The notes below the pieces were generated by a model. The model did not search any database. It was given only the letters and a program-made list of their open reading frames with translations, and was not told the origin of the DNA. Below are positions 1-8,491 of a stretch of DNA of 39,732 bases, in pieces. The translations under genes and the position numbers were made by a program. This DNA comes from Candidatus Pelagibacterales bacterium (GTDB lineage: Bacteria > Pseudomonadota > Alphaproteobacteria > TMED109), in NCBI GenBank assembly GCA_002715265.1, contig PAYS01000045.1:1-39732 (forward strand), in the 5' to 3' direction. Each line of letters begins with the position of its first letter. The first letter of the stretch is position 1.

Positions 1-265
1 AGTATTCAATATCTCCATCCTGATCAATAGCTTCACAGTGACCTGAAATAGTTCCTTTTACAACATCTACCAAACATTTAGATGTAGCTTTATTACCATA
101 GGAATCTTCTGAAAAACCATTAACAGTTAAACTAATTATGCTTGAAGAATCTGTACTTTTTATCATATCCATATTATCAAACCGATAAACATTTTTTACT
201 GTATAGTCTGCATATGCAATACTAGACATAGAGATTAAAATAGTAATTATTAATCCTAATTTCAT
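1..265 (-). CDS. Secreted hypothetical protein, 3' part truncated by window edge
   Basis: Reverse-strand ATG at 263-265 with GGGGGAAAT-type RBS; translates MKLGLIITILISMSSIAYADYTVKNVYRFDN..., signal peptide then Cys-containing domain, open to window edge. Confidence 0.7.
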   Translation of the reverse strand, partial: MKLGLIITILISMSSIAYADYTVKNVYRFDNMDMIKSTDSSSIISLTVNGFSEDSYGNKATSKCLVDVVKGTISGHCEAIDQDGDIEY

Positions 266-402
266 AATATTTCCCCCTTATTTTATTATATTACAATATA
301 TAATTGTTATTAATTTGTTTTTCTGCAAGTAAATTATTTATTATTAATTGTCTAATTTTATTACAATATTGTTGTAATAGTTAATATTTGATAAATTAAA
401 TT

Positions 403-1242
403 ATGATTAAATTTGATTTAAAAAATATTAAAGCCGAATATGAATTAAACGGCGCTGTTGTTATTAGAAATGCCATTAGCCAAAAATGGCTAGATGATAT
501 GCAAAGAGCCATTGATTATATTTTAGAAAACCCAGGTTCTGCATCAATTGAATATACACCTTCTAATAAAAAAGGAAGGTATTATGGGGATTTTTTCATA
601 TGGATGAGAAATTCTACTTTTAAATCTTTTGCTTTTAATTCAAATTTACCTGAAATTGCTGCAAAATTGCTAAATAGTAAAAAGATAAATTTTTTTTATG
701 ATCAGTTATTAGTTAAAGAACCCAATACCTCAGAAATTACCCCTTGGCATCATGATTTACCTTATTGGCCTATTTCAGGCCAGAAAATAATTTCATTTTG
801 GGTGGCGTTTGATGAAGTAAACGAAGATTCAGGTGCAGTCAAATATATAAAAGGATCTCATAAGTGGAATAAATTCTATGCCCCTACCACATTTGGAAAA
901 AGCTCTGGTAATGTAGATTTGTATAACAAAATGGGACTTGAGACAATTCCTGATATAAATGCAAATTTGGATGATTATGATATTTTGTCTTGGGATTTAA
1001 AACCCGGAGATGCAATAATACACCATCCATTAACTATTCATGGTTCATCTGGTAATAAATCATTAAAAACAAGAAGGAGAGGCTTGGCATTACGTTATAT
1101 AGGAGATGATGTAATTTGGGATGACAGGCCAGGCACTTTTATTAATAATGAAAAAATTAAAAGTATTCTTCCAAATCTTGATATAAAAGGAGGAGATTCT
1201 CTCGATAGTGAAGTTTTTCCTAAAGTATGGGAATCAAAATAA
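403..1242 (+). CDS. Phytanoyl-CoA dioxygenase (PhyH) family Fe(II)/2OG oxygenase
   Basis: 279 aa; WHHDLPYWP (HxD) and distal HHPLTIHGS...RRRGLALRY motifs typical of PhyH family. Confidence 0.88.
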   Translation: MIKFDLKNIKAEYELNGAVVIRNAISQKWLDDMQRAIDYILENPGSASIEYTPSNKKGRYYGDFFIWMRNSTFKSFAFNSNLPEIAAKLLNSKKINFFYDQLLVKEPNTSEITPWHHDLPYWPISGQKIISFWVAFDEVNEDSGAVKYIKGSHKWNKFYAPTTFGKSSGNVDLYNKMGLETIPDINANLDDYDILSWDLKPGDAIIHHPLTIHGSSGNKSLKTRRRGLALRYIGDDVIWDDRPGTFINNEKIKSILPNLDIKGGDSLDSEVFPKVWESK

Positions 1243-1264
1243 ACATATATAATAATGTTTATAG

Positions 1265-1738
1265 CTATTGTGCATTATTTTGATAACTTCTCTGTGTGTC
1301 TCCCTTTTGAAGATCAGGTGGAGTATAATCAACATAAACTACGTCATAAGCTCCTGTGCCATCACCTGCAAGCCTGAATACTCTTTGAGCATAATCAGAG
1401 CCTTCATCTTGTAATCTTTGCATTGCTTCTCTATTTAAAACTATTTTATGCAATCTAGGAGAATTATTTGCATTTAAATCTTTAACTAGAATATAAATCA
1501 TAGAGTTTTCATAGTTTGGAACTATTGAGGTAATGATTTTAAACATTCCTTCTGGCCTTATATTCGTGGCATGTCCTAAGCTATCAAACATATTATATAA
1601 CGGCAACCATAATGCTAAACTTATAAGTAATACACACACACTTTTGTTAAAATACTTACTAGTAAGTAAATAAAAAATTGTTAAACATAAAATTATTATA
1701 GAAATTAGGGATATATTGCTTATCATGTTGCTTATCAA
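1265..1738 (-). CDS. Small membrane protein, two N-terminal TM segments plus soluble domain; unknown
   Basis: 157 aa; TTG start overlapping upstream stop (TTGA); possible alternative ATG four codons in; last gene of minus-strand operon. Confidence 0.7.
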   Translation of the reverse strand: MISNMISNISLISIIILCLTIFYLLTSKYFNKSVCVLLISLALWLPLYNMFDSLGHATNIRPEGMFKIITSIVPNYENSMIYILVKDLNANNSPRLHKIVLNREAMQRLQDEGSDYAQRVFRLAGDGTGAYDVVYVDYTPPDLQKGDTQRSYQNNAQ

Positions 1739-2262
1739 TTTGGTTTTGGGTAGTTAAAATTTTCTTCTTTAATATCTTGAGGCTCTTCCTCAATATCAGT
1801 AATTTGATTATTATTATCAAGAATAGGCTCGTCTTCAAATCTTTTGACAAAATTAAATTTATATTCTCTTATTTTATTAGAATCACTAACATGCATGGTC
1901 ATTTCTTTATATATACCATAATTTTCAGCAGCATTTTGTAAGTATAATGCTTTTTCAAGATCAAATGGTACTACTACATTAATAGGTTCGCTATTTTCAG
2001 GTATAATCATTAAGTATATAGATCTGTTAATTTCATCAATTTCCCAACCTTGGACTCGATGACTACCTGAAGGAGGATCTTGAGGATATCCTCTATATTT
2101 ATCATCAAAAATAACGATTAAAACTATTGATATAATAGATAAAATACCAACAAAAAACTTCATAAACTTATTATTAGCCTTAATAAATACTAGTCCAGTA
2201 AGAAATATTATGAGAGCTACAATTATTGAGTATGTTAGTAAGTTAATAAGAATGGTATGCAT
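1735..2262 (-). CDS. Small membrane protein, two TM segments plus soluble domain; unknown
   Basis: 175 aa; same layout as downstream gene; overlaps it by 4 nt. Confidence 0.72.
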   Translation of the reverse strand: MHTILINLLTYSIIVALIIFLTGLVFIKANNKFMKFFVGILSIISIVLIVIFDDKYRGYPQDPPSGSHRVQGWEIDEINRSIYLMIIPENSEPINVVVPFDLEKALYLQNAAENYGIYKEMTMHVSDSNKIREYKFNFVKRFEDEPILDNNNQITDIEEEPQDIKEENFNYPKPN

Positions 2263-2263
2263 T

Positions 2264-2866
2264 TTATCGAAGGCTTATTATTGATTTATATAAATTGTGA
2301 ATACTATCTTGAACTAATTTTTTATTATTATCTATTGTAAATCTAGCTACTGTAACTTCTTCTTTATTATTAGACAGCATTATTTCACCAGAAAAAATTA
2401 TTCCAATATCTCCTTTTCCAGTTATTTTAACTGTAACGGGAACAGGTAAATCATCTCCATAAGGACCATACAAATGCAAATTTACTATATATTCTCCTGG
2501 TTCTAAATTTCTAATAGAAGTCCATTCATAATTTAAAGGAGAATTATCATTTATTTTTCCTCTATCATCTCTCTCTAAATTTAATGAAGGTCCATCAGAA
2601 AATAGTCCCCATCCTACTGGAATGTTATCTGGCCCCATAGCCCATAAGTCAATATCGTGAGCAGCGCCTGTAGGCCAGGTTGCCTCAATTAAAATTTCTG
2701 TTCTAAGTGGAATTTCTTGCGGTTTGTTTACCGGGTTAATTAAAAAAGTTAAAATAAAAATAATAACTATTAAACTAAATACCATAAGAAATAGCATGTC
2801 TCTAAATACAGTACTTGTATTATTATCATTATTTGAATTGTATTTTTGTATCATATTACTTTTCAA
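2264..2866 (-). CDS. Single-TM membrane protein with ExbD/TolR-like topology and periplasmic beta-sandwich-like (DUF2135-like) domain
   Basis: 200 aa; TVFRDMLFLMVFSLIVIIFILTF TM with Asp at its start, followed by ATWPTGAAHDIDLWAMGPDNIPVGW; overlaps 11 nt with the TolQ-like gene. Confidence 0.7.
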   Translation of the reverse strand: MKSNMIQKYNSNNDNNTSTVFRDMLFLMVFSLIVIIFILTFLINPVNKPQEIPLRTEILIEATWPTGAAHDIDLWAMGPDNIPVGWGLFSDGPSLNLERDDRGKINDNSPLNYEWTSIRNLEPGEYIVNLHLYGPYGDDLPVPVTVKITGKGDIGIIFSGEIMLSNNKEEVTVARFTIDNNKKLVQDSIHNLYKSIISLR

Positions 2867-3518
2867 TATTTGGTATTATTTCAGACTCAACTTTTTCTAT
2901 TACATTAATTACAAATTTTTCAATAAAATTTGATAATATTTCGTAATGTAATTGAAGCCAAATTCCGCCAAATATGCTTCCCAACAATGTTGTAAATAAC
3001 GCCACTCCCATACCATTTACTATTTGGCCTAAAACCGTTTGCACTCTTGATAAATTTTGCCCACCAGCCAGACTGTCGCCTAACCCTCCTACAGCTATAA
3101 TAAAACCTATTACAGTCCCAATTAAACCCAATAATATTAGAAGGTTAGCTGTATAGGATATATATTTTATTTTTAAATATAATTTAACTTGAAATGTGTT
3201 GGCTAATAATGAATGGTCGTAAGATATGGATTTATTTCCAGAAAATTTCTTTCTTACAAGGTCTACATATTCACTAGCAAATCCTATTTGTTTATTTTCA
3301 TTTAAATAAGATATTTCTTTATTAATCCATAATGCTGCGTAAATACTCATTATCCATATTATAAAAAATATTAAACATATTACGTAGCTTAAATAACTAC
3401 TATCACTAGTAAATACTTGTTGTATCCATCCTAATAAATAAGCAGAATATAGCAATAGACAAAAGAATGAATTGATAAGTAAAAAAGTATAGATTAAAAT
3501 ATTTGCATTTTTTTTCAT
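2856..3518 (-). CDS. MotA/TolQ/ExbB proton channel family protein
   Basis: 220 aa; LLGLIGTVIGFIIAV...GMGVALFTTLLGSIFGGIW is the classic family signature. Confidence 0.88.
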   Translation of the reverse strand: MKKNANILIYTFLLINSFFCLLLYSAYLLGWIQQVFTSDSSYLSYVICLIFFIIWIMSIYAALWINKEISYLNENKQIGFASEYVDLVRKKFSGNKSISYDHSLLANTFQVKLYLKIKYISYTANLLILLGLIGTVIGFIIAVGGLGDSLAGGQNLSRVQTVLGQIVNGMGVALFTTLLGSIFGGIWLQLHYEILSNFIEKFVINVIEKVESEIIPNIEK

Positions 3519-3537
3519 TTTAAATCCTTAATTAAAG

Positions 3538-4605
3538 TTATTTTTTATCTTCAACAGTAATCATAGGCCCACCCCCTGAAGAGTCGTTTATAGAGTTTAA
3601 TTTCTTTCTAAGTGCCGCCTCTTCTTCTTTATGTTTCTTTACTCCGGGAATAATATCTATATATATGCCCATTTGTTCCGCTTTTCTGTACTCTCGTTTA
3701 GCTTTTGCTTCAAACCTTACTACGTCCTGTATATATCTTGGCCCAGCCTCATTAGGAAGTTTGGGCATTTTAGATCTTAAATAAAATATATCTCCAAGCA
3801 TTCTATGTATTCTAGCATTTTGCACTGGATCAATATTTCTTGGAATTAATTCCAAAGCATTCTCCATACTATTACTTGCATTTTTTAAATTTTTTCTTCC
3901 TTGTTCAATAGATGCAAGTTTTACATATCCTAAAGATAAATTTATATATGATTTACTTAAATGAATATTATTATTGGTCTTTAATAATTCAGTAATATTG
4001 TATTTTAAATATTCAATTGCCTCGTTTTTATCATTATATTTTTTTTCTAGCTCATATATATCTAATAAATTCATAGCTATTAAATAGTAAATATCACTAT
4101 TATTTAAATTATTTTCTTTATCAATAACAATAGCTTGCTCTAAATACTTATTGCTATTTTCTAAATTAATTTTTTTATTTTTATTAATTGCTTTATATGA
4201 TTCTGCTATTCTAATTAAACCTAATGTTTTTATATTAGTATTACTAGAATTGAGAATTTCTTTTAAGTTTGTTATTGAATCAATAATTTCATTATCTTTT
4301 TCATTTAATATTGCTAATTTCGATTCGGAAGAAAATTTTAATAATTTTAGTATTTCTATATTTTTTGTATTCATTTTACTTAAATGAGAAGTCAATAAGT
4401 AATGAGATGACTCTTTTGCATCTTTATAAAGACTTTTATTGTAACTATTTTGAATTATTTTAATTTCATTATTTATTCTTTCTTGCATTTTAGCTTCTTT
4501 AGCAGGCAAAATATTATTGTTAATAAAGCTGCGTAAATAAAAAGCTGTGCAGGCAAAAGAAATGCATATTAAAGTAATAATTATTTTATGAATATTATTA
4601 TACAT
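3538..4605 (-). CDS. N-terminally anchored TPR-like helical repeat protein
   Basis: 355 aa; N-terminal TM, repeated helical segments (NSNKYLEQAIVIDKE, KNASNSMENALELIPRN), charged C-terminus. Confidence 0.65.
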   Translation of the reverse strand: MYNNIHKIIITLICISFACTAFYLRSFINNNILPAKEAKMQERINNEIKIIQNSYNKSLYKDAKESSHYLLTSHLSKMNTKNIEILKLLKFSSESKLAILNEKDNEIIDSITNLKEILNSSNTNIKTLGLIRIAESYKAINKNKKINLENSNKYLEQAIVIDKENNLNNSDIYYLIAMNLLDIYELEKKYNDKNEAIEYLKYNITELLKTNNNIHLSKSYINLSLGYVKLASIEQGRKNLKNASNSMENALELIPRNIDPVQNARIHRMLGDIFYLRSKMPKLPNEAGPRYIQDVVRFEAKAKREYRKAEQMGIYIDIIPGVKKHKEEEAALRKKLNSINDSSGGGPMITVEDKK

Positions 4606-4607
4606 AT

Positions 4608-5150
4608 TTATTTTACAGGAACATCAATTAAAATATTAATAGGTATTACTCCCGTAGCACCTCTCATAATCATTGTTACCCAATTACTTACAAAATATGC
4701 TTTATCGATTTCTACATTTCCTATATTAAAAGTGAAAATTGCTGTTTTACCTTTATTTTTTTCAACGTTAGTGAATGCATCTATTGTTATACCTTCAATA
4801 TTAATTGCTTCAAATATTTTATTGCTATGAAATGATTTTAATATTGCTGCAGGTACATCGGTATTAGGCGCTGGATTTGATTCCACAGAGCCTTCATCGT
4901 TTATACTAGTGATAGCTTGCGTACTGCCTTGTGCTAAAAATATAGGTCTTCTATAGGCACCTTTATTACTATACCTAATTGATATCTTTAATATATCATT
5001 TATCCTTTCTATTTTTTTCAGTCTAAAGTTCCAATGACTGTCTTTTAAAAAAGTTTTATTAATTTTAACACTTTTTTGTGTTTCATTTGAATAAGACAAA
5101 TTAGTAAAATTAAAAAAAAGAATTGATATTATAAATAAGGTTTTAAGCAT
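4608..5150 (-). CDS. Secreted hypothetical protein
   Basis: 180 aa; signal peptide MLKTLFIISILFFNFTNLSYSNE then beta-rich domain. Confidence 0.65.
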   Translation of the reverse strand: MLKTLFIISILFFNFTNLSYSNETQKSVKINKTFLKDSHWNFRLKKIERINDILKISIRYSNKGAYRRPIFLAQGSTQAITSINDEGSVESNPAPNTDVPAAILKSFHSNKIFEAINIEGITIDAFTNVEKNKGKTAIFTFNIGNVEIDKAYFVSNWVTMIMRGATGVIPINILIDVPVK

Positions 5151-5167
5151 TTTATATATTTCAATAT

Positions 5168-5686
5168 TTACCTTTGATATTCATTAAGATAGTTAAGACC
5201 ACCTTCGTTAGTTTGATCATCAATTTTTCCATCTTCATTCCTATCAATACCTACATAAATTGTTTCAAATTGTTCAGAAATTCCTTCGGCATAATATTGT
5301 ACTCCTACAGGATTTGCTCCACCTAGTATCATATCTGTTTTATCATGAATTGATTCAACTAATGTATTGATATTTATTATCGCAAATTTAATCTCTTCAG
5401 GAATATTTGATTCATTTATTTTATTAGATATTTCATTCAAAATTGGAAGAAGATTTGTATCTAAATACATTCGTAAATCTGATGTTACGTGTTTAATATT
5501 ATCTATGTCATCAATATTTAATAACGATTCATCAGATAAATTTTTAGCCTCTTTAATGAAATTATTTAGAGTAAAAATATATGAATTATTATTTTTATAG
5601 TTTTCGTCTAAAACCATAGATTGAACATTAAAAGAAACAAAATATATGAAAATAATAATTAAAAATTTATTATATTTTATAGTCAT
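5168..5686 (-). CDS. Secreted hypothetical protein with EF-hand/dockerin-like Ca-binding loop
   Basis: 172 aa; signal peptide; C-terminal DRNEDGKIDDQT; stop/start overlap with upstream cytochrome c gene. Confidence 0.65.
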   Translation of the reverse strand: MTIKYNKFLIIIFIYFVSFNVQSMVLDENYKNNNSYIFTLNNFIKEAKNLSDESLLNIDDIDNIKHVTSDLRMYLDTNLLPILNEISNKINESNIPEEIKFAIININTLVESIHDKTDMILGGANPVGVQYYAEGISEQFETIYVGIDRNEDGKIDDQTNEGGLNYLNEYQR

Positions 5687-6078
5687 TATTCTTCATCTTC
5701 CCAATTTGCTCCTTCTTTAGCCATAGTCTCTAAATAAGCACCAATAGCATTTATTTGCTCATATTCTAATGGACCCATGCCTCCCCACGCCGGCATTCTT
5801 TTATATCCATTTACTACAGCGCTAACAAAAGCAGTATACCCTCTCTTAAATTTTCTTAAATTTGCAGATTTTGGTAGTCCTCTGCCCTTTCCATTTGCCC
5901 TAAGACCGTGGCAGTAAGCACAATTCGCGCGATACAATGTCTTTCCCTCTTCTATTGCTGTTGCATCACCAGAAATAGGGTTAGAAGATTTGACTGATTC
6001 AGTCCCGACTGCATGTGCAGATATAGAAGTAAATGTATACAACAAAATAACTATTATATAATTAAGCAATTTATTCAT
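5686..6078 (-). CDS. Class I cytochrome c (monoheme)
   Basis: 130 aa; signal peptide, CAYCHG heme motif, distal RMPAWGGMG Met region. Confidence 0.9.
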   Translation of the reverse strand: MNKLLNYIIVILLYTFTSISAHAVGTESVKSSNPISGDATAIEEGKTLYRANCAYCHGLRANGKGRGLPKSANLRKFKRGYTAFVSAVVNGYKRMPAWGGMGPLEYEQINAIGAYLETMAKEGANWEDEE

Positions 6079-6105
6079 TATTCCACCCTTGATTGATTAA
6101 AAAAA

Positions 6106-6139
6106 AATCTCATAGAAAGTTTTAACCTTCTATGAGATT
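6106..6139 (-). terminator. Rho-independent terminator-like hairpin between PQQ dehydrogenase and cytochrome c genes
   Basis: AATCTCATAGAA / TTCTATGAGATT 12-bp perfect stem, 10-nt loop; A-run at 6099-6107 gives a U tract on the minus strand. Confidence 0.75.
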
Positions 6140-6150
6140 AATTTTGGTAT

Positions 6151-7842
6151 TTATTTTACACTTAGACTGACTATTACGCCTCCGTTGTTAACAGGGTTAG
6201 ATGATCCAGCTGTACCAAATTGAGGAAGTCCCCCAAAAGTGAAAGCAATATGTTGTTTACCATTTGCTAAGTAGGTAACTGCTGCAGCATCAGAGTTAGA
6301 GTTAGTGTCAAAAGTGTAAAGGATCTGACCTGTAGTAGCATTAACCACATTTATTTGACCACCTTGAGTAGAGAATATTGTCAAATTACCCGCTGTGGTT
6401 AGCATTCCTCCAGAGTCTCCACCTTTATTAACTTCTGTCCTCCAAGCTTCAGATCCATCTTTAATGTTATGAGCTGAATTTACTTGTTTATCAACATCAT
6501 CAGGTCCTATTTCAAAAGCTGCGCCTAGGTTTCGTACATTACTAGTAACCTGAACTTTTTCTAATGTATAAGCCATAGGAGCCTCTCTTCTAGGAAGATA
6601 AATCATTTCAGTTTGAGGATTATAAGCTGCTGGTGACATGTTTACAGAACCTAGTAATGAAGGCCAAACTATTACTTCTACACCTTCTTGTGGTACTGCT
6701 TGTGACCAAATTGGGTTACCATCAGTATCATAACCATTAGCCCATGTAATTTTATCAGCTATTTGAGGTGCTTGTAAGAATTTTCCAGTAACAGCATCAA
6801 GATAATGCATATAACCAGTCTTATTTGCCTGGACCACTGTTGTTTGGTTATTGATATCTACTAGTATAGGAGTATGTTGTGCATCATAATCCCATGGATC
6901 TCCAGGAACTACTGTATATCTCCACTTAACTTTACCAGTATCAGTATCTACAGCAACGATAGCTGCAGCTCCAACATTTGCGTTATTTCCTTCACTTCCT
7001 GCACCTTGGCGTTCACCATAAGGATTCCATGGATATGCATTTGCTGTTCCTGTAAAGTAGGTTTTTAATTCATGATCATAAGTGCCAGCCATCCATGGTC
7101 CTGCACCACCATAAATTCTACTGTCTCCTGGCCATGTATCTGCTCCTGGCTCACCTGGTTGAGGTATCATTGGAGCTGCCCATAGTCTTTCACCGGTTTC
7201 TAAACTATGTGCATGCACATATCCTTGTAAACCTCCTGTATCGGTAGCATTCATTGGAACAATTAATTTTCCAGGAATTGCTACAGGGTTAGATGTACAA
7301 AAATAGCCATTTCCGTCTGCAGTCGTTTCAAATTGTCTTGGATATGGTCTATCTATTTTATATGAATATACTTCATCGCCAGTTTTATAGTTTAATGCCA
7401 CTATAGAACATTCAGTAGATAACATATAAACAGTTGAACCTGCTATTGCTACGCCTCTATGTTTTCCAGTAAAGAATGGATTAAATTGACCTCCAAAATC
7501 CTCTGGAATTTCATGGTCATATCTCCAAATATTCATTCCTGTTATAGCGTCTATAGCATGAAGTTGATTATCTTGAGCATAAAATAGCATATTATCATGT
7601 TCAATTACTGGACCTTGAGCATTAGTTTGTCCACCAGTTGAATAAATCCAATCTATTGATAAATTTCCAGCATTACTATCATTTATTTGATTTAAAGGAC
7701 TAAATCTATGTGCTGCATGATTGCCGTTAGTATGCAACCAATCATCACCTGGTTCTGCTAACAAATCATTATTTGTAACATCAGCATTTGCCTTTGTTAA
7801 AAATGACAAGAAGATTAGCATTGATAAGATAACTTTAATCAT
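6151..7842 (-). CDS. PQQ-dependent (quinoprotein) alcohol dehydrogenase family, periplasmic
   Basis: 563 aa; signal peptide; repeated beta-propeller W-motifs (LHAIDAITGMNIWRY, IVAVDTDTGKVKWRY, INVVNATTGQILYTF), PWDYDAQH active-site region. Confidence 0.88.
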   Translation of the reverse strand: MIKVILSMLIFLSFLTKANADVTNNDLLAEPGDDWLHTNGNHAAHRFSPLNQINDSNAGNLSIDWIYSTGGQTNAQGPVIEHDNMLFYAQDNQLHAIDAITGMNIWRYDHEIPEDFGGQFNPFFTGKHRGVAIAGSTVYMLSTECSIVALNYKTGDEVYSYKIDRPYPRQFETTADGNGYFCTSNPVAIPGKLIVPMNATDTGGLQGYVHAHSLETGERLWAAPMIPQPGEPGADTWPGDSRIYGGAGPWMAGTYDHELKTYFTGTANAYPWNPYGERQGAGSEGNNANVGAAAIVAVDTDTGKVKWRYTVVPGDPWDYDAQHTPILVDINNQTTVVQANKTGYMHYLDAVTGKFLQAPQIADKITWANGYDTDGNPIWSQAVPQEGVEVIVWPSLLGSVNMSPAAYNPQTEMIYLPRREAPMAYTLEKVQVTSNVRNLGAAFEIGPDDVDKQVNSAHNIKDGSEAWRTEVNKGGDSGGMLTTAGNLTIFSTQGGQINVVNATTGQILYTFDTNSNSDAAAVTYLANGKQHIAFTFGGLPQFGTAGSSNPVNNGGVIVSLSVK

Positions 7843-8050
7843 TGTTTTTCCTCCCTTAGAATTTTGATTAAAGTTAAATTATAACAATACTATTTTATAT
7901 ATATCTATATAAAATTAATAACCCTTAATAACCGCTATATTATCAGTAATTATTATAGTAAATATTACCGAATTTATTATCTATATAGTAATTAATAAGT
8001 AATATTTTAAAGTAGTGTAAAAAATATAATACTATTTATTATTCTACTAG

Positions 8051-8341
8051 TTATTCAAGACCTTCAACTAACACAGAGGAGTTATTTCCTGCTTCTAGTC
8101 TAAGACTTTTTACCGGAGCGTATTCTTCAGAATAATAAAAATTTTCAGCTGATTCTTTATTAGGAAATTCAACTACTACCATTCTATGTTTAAGAGCATT
8201 TCCCTCGAGAACTTTCAAATCTCCTCCTCTAACAATATATTTACCATTAAATTTTTCTATTATTTTAGGAACTAATTCTCTATATTTTTGCATTAATTCT
8301 AAATTAGTAACCTCTATATGGGCTATCATGTATACTTTCAT
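8051..8341 (-). CDS. DUF1330-like small protein
   Basis: 96 aa; MKVYMIAHIEVTNLE...GKYIVRGGDLKVLEG...VVVEFPNKESAENFYYSEEYAPV pattern. Confidence 0.8.
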   Translation of the reverse strand: MKVYMIAHIEVTNLELMQKYRELVPKIIEKFNGKYIVRGGDLKVLEGNALKHRMVVVEFPNKESAENFYYSEEYAPVKSLRLEAGNNSSVLVEGLE

Positions 8342-8491
8342 TAATTTTCCATTTTTAATTTTAGATTGTTTATATTAAAGCAAATATTTTGTTAAATCAC
8401 AATTACAATAAGATAATTATTAAGTTTAATTATTATATGAATAATAAAAGATATTTGATAGTATAATATAATTATTAAGGAAGGCTTAAAT

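Noticed and set aside
1659-1850. 63-aa ORF overlapping two membrane protein genes
   Set aside because: Lys/Ile/Leu-rich, overlaps two better-supported same-strand genes in another frame.
7862-8040. Possible regulatory RNA or riboswitch in the gap upstream of the PQQ dehydrogenase
   Set aside because: Very AT-rich, no conserved riboswitch-like GC-containing helices recognised; covariance search (Infernal/Rfam) would be needed.
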